A DNA stretch of 64,000 nucleotides, taken from positions 3,038,001 to 3,102,000 of the forward strand of contig OX337238.1 in assembly GCA_946965045.2 (NCBI GenBank), read 5' to 3'. The stretch is from Epithemia pelagica. Lineage: Eukaryota; Bacillariophyta; Bacillariophyceae; Surirellales; Surirellaceae. Below are positions 1 through 11,410 of this stretch, one piece after another. A model generated the notes under the pieces. It did no database searches and was not told the origin of the DNA. It worked only from the letters and a program-made list of their open reading frames with translations. Each line of letters starts with the position of its first letter. Positions within the stretch are counted from its first letter, which is position 1. The position numbers and the translations under genes were made by a program.

Positions 1-778
1 TTTCATCGCTCGCCCCGGTAACTCTGACAATCATGCGTGACGATCCCCATTCCGTGTCCAGTCCCTGTGCTTGAAACACTTGATTCACCTCGTTCCGAAA
101 ATCCTGGTCATTGGCATACGCAAATGCATCATCATTTTTCACTAGTTCCAACATATTTTGGGGGTTGTGATGCCGAATGTCGTAGGCATCATGAACATCT
201 TGACAGAACAAAAGACGGCTTCTTGAATACGGTTTTTTCTCATATGCTTTCTCGGACGTTTTCACCAATTTTTGGAGAACTTGGAGGATTCGCAGATATC
301 GCTGAGCCCTCTTTTTCGTGGGAACGTCTTTCACTTGGGATAAGTCCACGGTGTCGGAGGAGATACAATCCCGTTTGATCAACCCTAGATAGTCCAGCAC
401 TGGCAAGAGGTCTCGCAATTCCACGCCACGCTCCGGAAGCGTAATCGTGTGAGTGACACTGTCGTCATTGTTGTTTTCGTTGTTACTGTTGTGGTTGTTC
501 CGGGGATCTTTATACATGAGTTCTATTGTTGGAATCATCGCAAAGGACCACTCCCCCAAATCCGTCACGTGTACTTGAATGGGGAGGCAGTACATGGATC
601 CATGCTTCGGATGAGTCTTCCACACGTCCGATGCCATGGTACTGAGCAAAGATTCCCTCTTTTTCTGGAGATCTGTTTCGTCTAGCACTAGTCTATCATT
701 GTAGGATGCCGAGTTTGTGTCTGGATTGTCGTCACTATCATCGACAAACTGGAAGTGAACTTTTGCCGTCGTTGTCAT
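1..778 (-). CDS. Unrecognised paired family, copy 1 (3' end beyond window)
   Basis: An open frame begins at ATG 778 and runs off the left edge without a stop, giving about 259 residues. It aligns through almost its whole length with the complete protein at 11411-12310. Both start MTT.KVHFQFVDDSD, both have a block LPERGVELR.LLPVLDYLGL, and both have YANDQDFRNEV near the C-terminus. The pattern of an N-terminal strand-rich part followed by a VLDYL block is weakly reminiscent of BTB/POZ folds, but I do not recognise the family with confidence. About 40 C-terminal residues should lie outside the window, judging from copy 2. Soluble: no signal peptide or membrane segment is seen. The coding status is supported by conservation of frame between the two copies. 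Confidence 0.72.
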   Translation of the reverse strand, partial: MTTTAKVHFQFVDDSDDNPDTNSASYNDRLVLDETDLQKKRESLLSTMASDVWKTHPKHGSMYCLPIQVHVTDLGEWSFAMIPTIELMYKDPRNNHNSNNENNNDDSVTHTITLPERGVELRDLLPVLDYLGLIKRDCISSDTVDLSQVKDVPTKKRAQRYLRILQVLQKLVKTSEKAYEKKPYSRSRLLFCQDVHDAYDIRHHNPQNMLELVKNDDAFAYANDQDFRNEVNQVFQAQGLDTEWGSSRMIVRVTGASDE

Positions 779-1181
779 GGTGGTTCGCTCGGTTCCCGTT
801 TTCGATATTTTTTAAAACCGCGACTGACTTTTTAGCGCTATGTCCAGCGAGTCTAAGTTAGGGGGTGCCCCTCCTTATAAGTTTCATATCTTTCATCGCT
901 CTATCCACCCCCCCAAGATAACTTCTCTCTCTAAGCGAAGACGAATACGAACAGTCACCATGAGATGTGGACACTAGAATCAAAAGAGCATTTTTACTTT
1001 GGTGTACTACTATAATATGAAGGCTATCATGAATCCAAACATTTGTTTTGAGGCCGTCATTTGATCACAGCTCCTGCTCTCAGGCTCGTCAGCTACAGAT
1101 CGTGCGTCTACAAAGTCGACAAGTATGCCAGTTGGTTTGTTTTGGTCCACCGTGGTAGTCGACACCCATTTCAGCGCATTT
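779..1181. other. Intergenic: 5' flank of copy 1 and 3' flank of SecA-like gene
   Basis: This stretch lies upstream of the minus-strand gene starting at 778 and downstream of the stop at 1182. I see only AT-rich sequence, a short C-run near 908 and no conserved frame. Confidence 0.4.
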
Positions 1182-4100
1182 TTACGAGTCGCCTGCATTT
1201 TCTTTGTCAGCGTGTTTTCTTTCAAGCTCCTTGTCGTATTTTTGTTTTGATTTCCAATTGCATAGCGTGTTCCGGGCCTCTAACAGGAGCCGAAAGATAA
1301 CGGCAGAATCCTCTTGGTTACGTTTGTCTGGGTGAAAAATCTTGGAAAGCTCGCTGAATTTGCTGCGAATAGTTTTGGCCGACGCATCCGGCGCAACACC
1401 CAAAATATCATAGTGAGTTGCATCTTCGCGGTAAAATACTGCCACATCATCTTGGGGATTGGTCTTGAATTCCAACAACAACTGGCTTGTCTTTGTTCGC
1501 GCATCATGATCTCGTGTGAAATGATCTCTACGACGACTTTCTCGCTCCTCTAGATACTTTTGCTTCACGTCATTGCTCTCAAAGGCAGTTTTGGTTCGCT
1601 TAATGCCATTCATTTCTTCCAAATACTGAAATATTTCTGAACGACTGGCCGACCCATTTGCCAATGCCTCTCGAAATGCAATAGTACGGTAGTGATCTCG
1701 TTCAGCCCGTCGGACAGTTTCTCTATCCGTACGCAGCTTTCGTCCATACATTTTCTTGCGTCGTTTGTCCAAAAACGAATACAGCTTTCTGGATCTTCGC
1801 ATCTCATCCATTTTATCACTGGTCACATCAAGTTCTTTCCCAAGTTGTTCGCCATTCAGTACCATGCTGTTGGAGGATGCAACACTGAGAGTCCACTCGA
1901 CATTCAACTTGATAGCTGCTAAAACCTGAAAACTTACCTGAAACTTCCATCCTTTCCCTGACGTGCACATCGACCTTTGATTTGCACTTCCTCCGATAAA
2001 TCTGTTGAGAAGAAAGCCTGAATGACGTGGGCCCCACCAGCTTCAAGCATCTCCATGTCGTAGTTCTTGAAATCGGTACCACGGCCGTACTCGCGAATCA
2101 TGAGTGTGATGGCATCTCTGCGCGTTGCTTTTCTGAATGAAGATGTTTTTTCAGTCGGGGAAGTTGCTTCCGTGATAACTTGAGTGACTTTGCGCAACGG
2201 TTCCATCACCGATGAGTCGAAGAACCGTAGAAGCGTTGCTCTGGAATCAAAGAAGATCAAGATACTCCGGTTGATGCTTCTGTTGCCATTCCATGGCAAT
2301 TGTCGCCTGTCAATTTCGTTCTTGATCTCCAAGAAATGATCATCTTCTGTGTCGCACAGACACACGTCTAACAACGAGACACATTTTTATGAGTCGGATC
2401 AGGGAGCATACAAACTTCCACTAGAAATGTCGATGACGTACCATGTTCTGAATCCCCCGCAAATTTCAGTTTGTTGTTGCCGTATACCGATGGAACGTAT
2501 GAGTACTTCTCAATCCCGTAATCAGTTTCAAGTACATTTTTCTCTTCTAACCTTAGGTCTTTAAGCGTACCTGAAACACCAAGAATTACGTCAAATAGGA
2601 ACGGAACTTCAGCATATGAGATCGTCCCAATTCCGATTCGAAGGTTCATGCGACTTTCGACCTGTTCAGAAGAAACATTGCCCTTCTCGGCTTCCTTCAT
2701 GTAAGTGAACAGCGTTTTGTAGCTGTAGGAATACCTTGTCGTTGTTCCGTCAAAGTATTTGTAATGGATCCTCCCATCAATTATGTTGTACGATTTATGT
2801 TTTTCTCCTTTCCCGACTGATACCGCATCTTTGATTATTCGTTTAAGTTGAAGCTTGGCAATCTCTTGCGCATCCGGCGAAATGTTCTTTAAGACCTCGC
2901 GGGCTTCCTCTGAAGCCAAGAGTTCACTCTTCTCTTTTGTCTCCCGATTTTCCCCAAAGAATTTGAATAAATCTTTGATCTCTTTGCCTTTTTCTCCATC
3001 CGCGCCCAAACGCAACTTCGAATGGAAAGTATCACCATAAACTTCAGGAGAGAACAACACGTCAGCTTCGTCGAGAAGGAGTACCCTTAGTCGCCTTGGG
3101 CCGGATTCTGATCTCCTGGTTTGAGAGTCTTCAACTACACCGCTTGATCTCTGAACATGCCTCTTGACGATGTCTCTTACTTGATCATCAGGACGAGCAG
3201 CAAAACCAAGATCCATTAAAGTCGAATAGGAGATCAGACTGCTTACTCCGAAGGCTTCAAACATACACTTGAAATCATGATAATCCCGGTTGCTCAGGAA
3301 TGCGCTGTAACAAGCACATACGACTTCACAGTTGAACATCGCAAGGACGATCGAAACCACACCAAGAACGATTGACTTTCCTTCTCCTGTCTTGATCTCG
3401 ACCAAGTGGCTCTCGAGATTTTGAAAGTTCTTGGAAGATGAGTTAAGCATGAGAAGAATTGCCACGACCTGCGCTGGGTGAGGTCGAAGAAGGTATTTCG
3501 AACTGTTGTCACGTGCAACTGAAAGAGTGTCGCTTTTGCTTAACGTCCAATACGCAAAGACGTTGGCGACCATCTTACACAGTTGAGTTTCGTATCGAAT
3601 AGAAAAATCAACAGCTGTGCTCCGCGTTGCCATAACGATATCATCAAGACATTCTTCCATTTTTGAGTGATCCGTATGCACTGGAATATAGTCCAATATG
3701 ATTTGTTCGTAGTTTGTGCTGAAACAAGCGTATGAATGCTTGAGATCCGACTTTATGTTCTCTGGCATCTGGATCCTCTCAACAACGTAGTCGATTGTCT
3801 GTTTCGCTGTCGCACGGTTGAAGATGGCGTTCTGCCCGCCCTCAAAACAGTTGTGATCAAGCAGCAATTGCCTTGCAAAGGTCGCGTCCTCTCCTTCCAC
3901 AGTATTTATCAGGAGAAAGAGATCGAGCAGAAACTTCCCTCGATCGCTAGCGGCTTGCGACGACTTCAAAATCATCTCATCGATCATGACGTTAATCCGT
4001 CCACTCCAACATGGAATCTGAAAGCTTGCCTTTTTCATGAGAATGGATTTTGACGAAACGGAAGACGGGAGAGTTTCAGTCATCCGGAGGATCTCGTGGA

Positions 4101-7100
4101 GTTTTGCTTCGAATGTTCGTGATGCATTTTCAAAATGGCCGTAGGCATTCGATGCAACTTCCGTGTCAACCGGAAAGAAGGCATCAGCGATGCATTCTAG
4201 ATGCAACAGACAAGAGTGAATTCTCGGAAATTCAACATGGTAATTGGGAAATGAATCAAGCAATTTATTCAAATGACTTGCAACGTTTCCAGACTCTCGC
4301 TTAACTTTGCTGGAAGCTTCGGCTCGTATGCGAATGATCTCATCTTTGTCCATGTGATCTTCTAGCTTGATAAGTAGTTTTGCCTTTTGAACTGTTTCCG
4401 CTACATCCATACAAACGACAAAAATAGAATGTTCGATGACGTCCACAGCTGATGTGTGGAAGGAAATCTTCTGGATTTTCTCACGAATGATGGCAATGAG
4501 ACCCTCTGCATCATATACCAGGTCGTCGTACTTGGGGAACAAAGCTATGCTCTTCTGAAGTCGCTGTGCACAGTGCCCTTTAGGTAGGAATATGACAAGA
4601 AAACCATCAAAAGCAGAAAGCGATGGTGAGCAGCGCCAAATATCGAGGAGCACTGCCAGATCTGGAATATTCATTTGATCAACTAGAACTTTCGGGTGAG
4701 CTGCAACATTGTCAATCGTGCATCGTAGACTCTCAATGGCATTTTCCAGGCCGTCTGAGAGATGACCATATTCTTGATGTTCCAGTATATGTCTTGCAAG
4801 ACACGGTAAGTTGACCTGTACTCGTATGAAAGCCAGCAAGAGTCGCAGTTGGCCAGAAAGAGTCTTCAGAACCGATTTTGCCGCAGTCAATGAATCTTCC
4901 GATGTGTCGAGAACCCAGGTAATTCTTGAGACACAGTTTAAAAGAACCTGTTGAAATCGTGAAGCGAGACTCTGCATGTGTTGTGCAAGTTCCTGGCTTC
5001 CCTTCTTATTGTTAAACCAAAAATAGTTGGCAAATCGTTGAAGAAAATTCATGTTTGTTGCCTTCGCATTATCAGCCAGTTTCTGCCAAGATGGCCAATT
5101 ATGTGGTTTCGCCACCTCGTCAAGAACCTCAGAACAACGGGACGCATCTCCTTCTGCAAGTTCATCCACAAATGTACTACATATAGTGGTCGCCTGACTG
5201 ATTTCTCGGACCAACTTTGCGGCCTCCGATTTCAAGTTCTTCGACAGATCCCTAGCCGATGCTTGAATTGCATGTAAGTCCTTTCTTTCCTCATCCATAC
5301 TCTCTTGAAACCTAGGGGTCCAATTGTCAATTCTTTCGAACACCCTTTCAACATGAGAAAGATGCTTCAGGAGACTTGTCACACTATTCTCGGCCGTGCT
5401 AGGGTCCTGGTCAGTGTCGTCTCTTATTTCAGAAAGCGTCTTTTCTCCCTCCTTTGTCGCTCGTCGAAGATTTTGAATTAGCGCACTCTCAAACGAGAGG
5501 ATAACCTCAGGTAGACCGTCGATTCCCTTGATTTTATCGAAGCCCGTGGTGTCCAACCGTTCTCGTACAACAATCAGAAGGAGACGATGCTCTTCTAACT
5601 TCACAAGGAAAGAGTTCGAAGGAAGATTGTGACAATCCATTTCACGAGAAACCTTTTCCAGGGCCAACTTTGACGAGCATAGCTTCTTCTCTAGCATCCC
5701 AAGGAGCTGCTGGTGTCGCTTGACCAGCCAATCACTTTGCTGGGTGTTTTGTCGATGAAGCATAAGCTGAGAATGAAACGCGGTGACAGAGGGGGCCAAA
5801 TCTCCAATGAATGCAAGGCAATCACAAAAACGTGGAAAGGCGCACGGCCCTAATTCAAGGAAGCTACGTGCCGTTTTTGCCATTGTCCCCGCCAGCGATG
5901 AGAACCGAGTAAACACTTCACGACTTATTCGAACACCAGCTTCAGAACCACAGCAATCCCTGAATCTCTGAAGTGCATCCTTCATTCGAAGCAATGAGAT
6001 TTTGATTGCCGTTTTTTTCGCAAAAATGGTTTCCAAATCGCCACTGTTCTTTGGATGGATGTTAAGATCAAGAATTTCCTTTCCAATACAGCGAAACATG
6101 GCTTCGACAGAGTCCTCGTAAATGGCTTTAAAATCGACGTGACACAATATTGTCAATTCTTGCATCGCTTCGAGGACATAAAGATTCTGTTTAAAACTGG
6201 CAATCGTCTTAGTAAACAATGCATGGGTGCCATCAGATGCACCGAGTTCTACCACGTGTCGATTCAGCACGTCGGCGATACGACGAACTTCAAGACGAAA
6301 TTTATCTTGAGCTTCTTTCCAGGTATCAGCTTCTTCCTCGAGAACAGATGCAATATCTTTGAGAATTCTCATTCGGGTCATGACAGCGTTGTAATTCTGA
6401 CAGGTGAAGTCTAGTTTGAGAAGTTTCAGGTTCATGGTGAGTTGGTTCTGAAGTAGACTCAATACTGCATGTGGAAAAGGGGGCGAAAAGAAATTTTTTG
6501 GGTCCCCAAGTCCACCAACATCATCAACAAGATGAGTCAAAATGCTTGAACGCGATGACTCATGTCCTTGGTTCGACGAAAGAGATACTATGGGAGCGTT
6601 GGGCGTCGTTTTCTGGACCATATCCGTCAAGAGAGGCTTGAGCCAGCTGTCGGCTGAGTCCAGATCTTGAAGTAATTTGCCCATCCTTTTGCCAATACGT
6701 GTCGAGTCTCTCTGATCCACACTCTTGGTGAACAGATAGTGAAATGCCTCAAAGTCTTTACAGTTGCAACCCGTCATTCGAGTAATCGTTTTCATGGTTT
6801 CCTTCAACCCTTGAAACCGATCACCCAGAGAGTCACAGCTAATGACCACGACTGGTCGTACCGACCTGGCACTCTGAAGGGCACGACATAGGCCCATTGC
6901 GTTGACAATTTCCATGACAGGGCCAGCCGAGTCTCCAAAACCAGGCGAATCGCACACAACAATTGTTTTTCCACATTCGAGTTTTACAGGAAAAGACTGA
7001 ATGGTTCTTGTAACAGAAGTTCCCCCACACCCAGTTCGGAAGGCCTTGAGTTCTTCGGAGGGGAACTGACATGGTTCGTAATGGTCCGACCCATCAACTT

Positions 7101-7969
7101 CTTGCTCCGCAAACTCGACACCAGCCAAGCGGAGCAGCGTGGTAGTTTTCCCGCTTCCGGAACTTCCAATCAACAAAACAATATCTTGGCCTTCAATGCT
7201 CGAGGCTTCGGTCTGACTTTGTTTCAACAGTTTGTATAGCTCGCGAAGATCTAGAGGACAGGTTTCGTGCAACAAATTCGAAATGGAATCGACAATCTCT
7301 TGTGCAAGCAATGGAGTAGGGGCTTGTAGAAAGGCATGAAGTTTTTTCATGATCATAGCCAGGACTTTAAAGGGACCTGGTAAAGAATCGACGGTACCAG
7401 GGATGCGTCGCATGCACCACTTCAGACGATCTGGGTCGCATATCTGTACTGGATCGGATACGTAATCAGTAAGAGAAGAGCAAATCTCTTGAAGGACGTC
7501 CTCCATCAACAACGCCAAGTTGTCGTCGTGTACCTTCTCAAACGAATCCGATTCACTCGTATCATTACTGGGATCCACTGGACTCTTGACCTTGAGGGGT
7601 GGTTCTTCTTTTTCTTGATCGTTCGGTCCGTTTGTGGCAATCAGGTTGTCATGAAGGTCTTTTTCGTATCTTGTTGTCGTCTACTTCTTGTCCAACGATA
7701 TCCTCATGATCACGTTCCAGTTTGTTCTCGTCTTGGTGGTAGTGGTTAACTTCCGTGGCATCCTTCTCCTTATTCAGGGTAACAATCTCCATGGCGGCAT
7801 CGTCAGGGTCGTCTTGTTTCTTCTCATCTCCAATGTCGCGTTCTTCTTCATTCCAGACGTTTTGTGTGCTTGAAACTTGCAGTTGTTGCTCGACAGCAAC
7901 TCCTTTCTTGTTGTTGCGCTGCGATTGCGCCTTTTTGCGATTCTTTTTGGACTTGTGGTTCCTTCCCAT
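1182..7969 (-). CDS. Giant GTPase - SecA-type DEAD motor - J-domain protein
   Basis: The three downstream exons are well supported: one ending at 2442, then 2367-1938 and 1866-1182, with introns of 74 and 71 nt whose positions and phases match the paralogue at 33966-38594. Domains in order: a P-loop GTPase (GSSGSGKT near 7150, DSPGFGD near 6945, FTKSVD near 6720), like septin/AIG1 GTPases; about 1,100 residues of mostly helical sequence; a SecA-like motor with Walker A VKTGEGKS-type IKTGEGKS (about 3385-3410), LLLDEADVLF (about 3060-3092), GVSGTLKDL (about 2555-2580), REYGRGTDF and IKGRCARQG (exon 2); and a C-terminal J domain with HPD (about 1330). The main exon has no ATG at its 5' end. The frame opens after a TAG at 7681-7683, and a basic ORF starts at ATG 7969 in another frame. 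A 70-nt intron 7750-7681 would join them in phase (about 2,190 aa), but a frameshift is also possible. No organelle signal is evident. Function unknown; I infer an ATP- and GTP-driven protein-remodelling machine that recruits Hsp70. Confidence 0.8.
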
Positions 7970-9164
7970 GGTATGTGGTTGCTGCTCTCAATTGTTCCGA
8001 AGTTTCTTTTGTGTGAGTGGAACAACCTTTTTATGTGTGGCTCTACTCTACACTGTCCATCGACGCGGTGTTTTGAGGTGAAACACAGAAGATCTTTTTT
8101 TGGGTGGTGAATTCGCACCACACAAAAAAAGATACGCAGTCTGTGGACCACTCGTTCCTTCGACGAACGCGATCAGAACTGATCCATCCATCTTGAACAA
8201 CAGGGCCTAGCACCATCTGGTTCTTGGAGCAACAAACCCGGCAGGTGATGGTATGACATGGGTGTCTTGTCGTCGTCATGACGCGACTCGCTGTGGATTT
8301 CCTGTTAACCATGGACGGTCCTCGGCCACACTCTTGAATTGATGGTTCTCTTCCTCAGTCAAAATGTTTGTTTCGTTTGTTTTTAGAAACAAGTTTGCGA
8401 GACCCGAACAGGGACAGAGACCAAGTCTCGATTCTCCCCCTATGGTTGTGCGACCCCTCCTTCTTCTCTATTCTCTTCTGTTTTGGAATGTCGCCCAGGA
8501 CGCAAAGGCTCAGACGAAAGATACACAACAACCAGATGCCAACAAAACGATATGGTTCCTCTGTTGATTCGGACAGAGAGAGGAAGCCTCTCGGTGAAAC
8601 AACAACACCGCCGTTGTGTTGGTGTTTGCCATTGTGTTGGTGTTTGCCATGTGGATATCCACAAAGAAATGGGTTCTGTCTGTCCTCAGTGGGTCATAAT
8701 CGATCCAGGAGATACTTCGGTTTCGCTGTGGAGCAGAATGCGCAATCGTCTACCAGTTTCGGTCGTTGTCGTTCGCCATGTTCGGTTCGCCATTGCGCTG
8801 AGATCTTTTGTGCATGGTATTTTTTTACAAAGATTTGAAAGCGACTCAAGAGCGATCGGAATGGACTACTGCTCCTCATTGGGCATCGGGACATAGCCTA
8901 TTCTTAGCTCTACTGCAACAAAACAAAAAAGACAGGTCGAAAGAATGCCACTCTCAATGATATCAACTATTCTTTCTATAGTCTCACTCATTCGTCTGAT
9001 ATCGTAAATCCAACGATTTTGTGCGTGGTCGTCATAAATGAATTACGGCCCCCGCTTTGGGGCTCGTCTCTGCTGCTGCTGCTTGGGATCATTTCCAAAC
9101 GAAAAAAAAACATGTCTTCCCGCTCGACTCTATGGATACCACAACAGTCACCCCGGTACATCAG
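7970..9164. other. Intergenic, about 1.2 kb
   Basis: It holds the 5' flank of the SecA-like gene and the 3' flank of the Kelch gene. A short plus-strand ORF with ATG at 8442 begins with a signal-like segment (VVRPLLLLYSLLFW) but stops after about 41 residues. I could not connect it to further exons. Other ORFs here overlap each other in several frames and show no recognisable domain. Confidence 0.35.
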
Positions 9165-10676
9165 TTATGCAAAAAGTTTCATATAGGGGTGCATCTCGAG
9201 CATGCCATTCGGCTCTTGTGCGGTTTGTGGGTGCAGCAGGAATGCGGGACGTTGGTAGTACGACGATTGGGTCGTCCATTGCAACAAGCACGCAAAGAGT
9301 TGGGATAGTTGATCCGTCAAACCAAGGCACTGGCAAACCTTGTTGGGTGGCACTCGTGTGGTTTGAATGCTGGTGACACCACTACCCACAAGGATGAGTC
9401 CATGGTCCTTGAAGTATACCATACCACATCCGAATCGGGGGACCCGCAGTTGTGGTGCCGTCCACACTTGGTTTCGTTTCGTATCCCAAATTTGGATCCG
9501 ATTCGATTCCTGGTCGCCACTCCATGCGCCTCCTGCCATGACCAAACAGCATCCTACTCGTAAAACGGTAGCATTGCATCGATTCGCCATTCTTGTTTGG
9601 AGAACCAGGTCTGTCTGCTTGTTGTTCTGGATCCACGAGGAGGAACTGGAAAAGGTTGGCATTATGGATGGAGTACTGAGAAATCGAATACTCGTTTTCG
9701 TCGCTTTCGTACTGCTTGCAAGTAGGTTCGTTCGTTTCCTCTTTTTGCTTGACAAGTGCAGGGGTTGCGTAAAAGAAGAAGGAGGTGTTACAACCAGGGG
9801 GTCGGTCAGTTGCAGCGATTCCATGGAATTTTCTCCCACAACGTAAATCTGACGACCAACCGTAGCAATCCCACAACCAATGGGATGCACATTCAAAAAG
9901 GGTCCAGCATATAGGATTGGGCCGTTGTTGTTGTTGCTGCTGCTGCAGGTATCAATCACATGGACCGACACCAGCCAGTCCCCGACAATGACAATGTACC
10001 GATCCTGAACGACGGTTGCCGCACATGCTGCTCGGGCAATGGGCAAGCGACAAAAGCGAGTCCATGCTGCTGTGGTGTTGGTGTGGTTGGTTTGTTCTTG
10101 TTCCGCGGTCGAGGAAGGAACGTTCGTGTCTTGTCGTTCCAACATGGACCACAAGGAGGTGATTTTGAGTCGTTCCACGCAATGCAGACTCAAGTTCCGG
10201 TGGTTTTGTCCCCCAATGGTGTACACATGGTCCTTGCAAACTACAGTGGCATGATGTTTCCGGGCTTTCTCCATACGGGGACCACGTTGCCATTTCGTTT
10301 GTCCTGGTGTCCACATTAGGACGGAATTGGTGACGGTTTGTCGAGTGAGATGTACCACACCTCCCACAATCAGTATCATGGACTTGATGTCTTGGTCTTT
10401 GGATTGTGGTGCTTCCCCTTCTCGCCCTGGTCGTGAGGAAGAAGTCGGATTCAAAGGCTGTGGAATAACCAGGGAGGCATGATACATTCTGCTCCTTGGC
10501 AAAGGTGGCACTGGACCAGTCTTCCATTCTGGAGAGTCACTGTCAAACCGTAGTCCAGAGCTACGTACTTCTTCTTGTATGGTCTTTCTGCTCCATGGGT
10601 TGTTGGGAGTTTCTTCCTCCAGGAACCGTGGACCTGTCGAGGAACGGTTCATATTCCTTTCAAGTAATGTCGTCAT
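9165..10676 (-). CDS. Kelch-repeat protein A, no signal peptide
   Basis: Single-exon frame of 503 aa; the start is taken at ATG 10676 because the frame upstream has only a TTG. Kelch blades are visible as repeated aliphatic runs followed by GG: ILIVGGVVH, VYTIGGQNH, LVMAGGAWSG. The N-terminal block SGLRF...PEW...PPLPRSRMYHASLV is the family signature shared with every Kelch gene in the window (SGLVF...PQW...PPLLGGWR.HASVV). Unlike the members at 20796, 46651, 55526 and 62516, it has no leader peptide and no second coiled-coil exon. Kelch propellers usually bind partner proteins; the partner is unknown. The sequence between blades is Ser/Asn/Thr-rich and longer than in the other copies. Confidence 0.8.
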   Translation of the reverse strand: MTTLLERNMNRSSTGPRFLEEETPNNPWSRKTIQEEVRSSGLRFDSDSPEWKTGPVPPLPRSRMYHASLVIPQPLNPTSSSRPGREGEAPQSKDQDIKSMILIVGGVVHLTRQTVTNSVLMWTPGQTKWQRGPRMEKARKHHATVVCKDHVYTIGGQNHRNLSLHCVERLKITSLWSMLERQDTNVPSSTAEQEQTNHTNTTAAWTRFCRLPIARAACAATVVQDRYIVIVGDWLVSVHVIDTCSSSNNNNGPILYAGPFLNVHPIGCGIATVGRQIYVVGENSMESLQLTDPLVVTPPSSFTQPLHLSSKKRKRTNLLASSTKATKTSIRFLSTPSIMPTFSSSSSWIQNNKQTDLVLQTRMANRCNATVLRVGCCLVMAGGAWSGDQESNRIQIWDTKRNQVWTAPQLRVPRFGCGMVYFKDHGLILVGSGVTSIQTTRVPPNKVCQCLGLTDQLSQLFACLLQWTTQSSYYQRPAFLLHPQTAQEPNGMLEMHPYMKLFA

Positions 10677-11410
10677 TGTTTTGTGACTGCGACTACTGCG
10701 CAAATATTACCAGAACGACAAGGGAGACGAGGACTGCTGTGATGCTTGTCCGGAACGTTCGAGAAAGAGCCATTGGGAGAAGAGGAATCATCACCATGGA
10801 TATGAAAATGGATGAGCACAGTAGAGATAAAACGATGACTGACTGTGTGACCGTCAAAAATGGAAGAGAACTCTCGCCTGGCGCGGGAACGCCGGCACAG
10901 TGGAATCTTGGAAGGACTCAGATAGGAACTGACAGAAAGTAATCAGAGTAGGTAGTACTCCTCCAGCTACTCCTAGGTAGGCAAAGGAAGGAATTCAAGG
11001 TCCACGGCCTGTAGACGAATCCAAAGTCTTTACACCTGTCATGTATCGCTTTGCACCGACTGTGAGCAAAAGTAGTTAGTCCTGTGGTCCCCATGGTTCG
11101 CCCCATCATGAATCCAACCTACCGAATCCATGTTGCAACCGAATCATCGAGACGTAGTGATACGGCATTCATCAAGCGGTTGTGCGTGTCGAATGGTATC
11201 CAAGGCAAAGATAGCTACACTTGCATCACACTACAACTGGTGCCAACAACAAACGCATAGAACAAGTCTCATTTGAATGAGTCTTTTATACTTTGGTATT
11301 TTCACGGCTCTCTTGGTTTACAACAAGCGGCTCTGTCGCAGCACAGACACGGATGGTCACTCGAATACCAATATCGCGATCCAGAGAAGAACAGGATTCC
11401 TTTTGATACC
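10677..11410. other. Intergenic, about 0.7 kb
   Basis: This is the upstream flank of Kelch A and the downstream flank of the gene at 11411-12310. Only short overlapping ORFs without recognisable features are seen. Confidence 0.35.

Noticed and set aside
1182-7969. Plastid SecA translocase
   Set aside because: Far too long, with GTPase and J domains and no transit peptide visible. Only the motor core resembles SecA.
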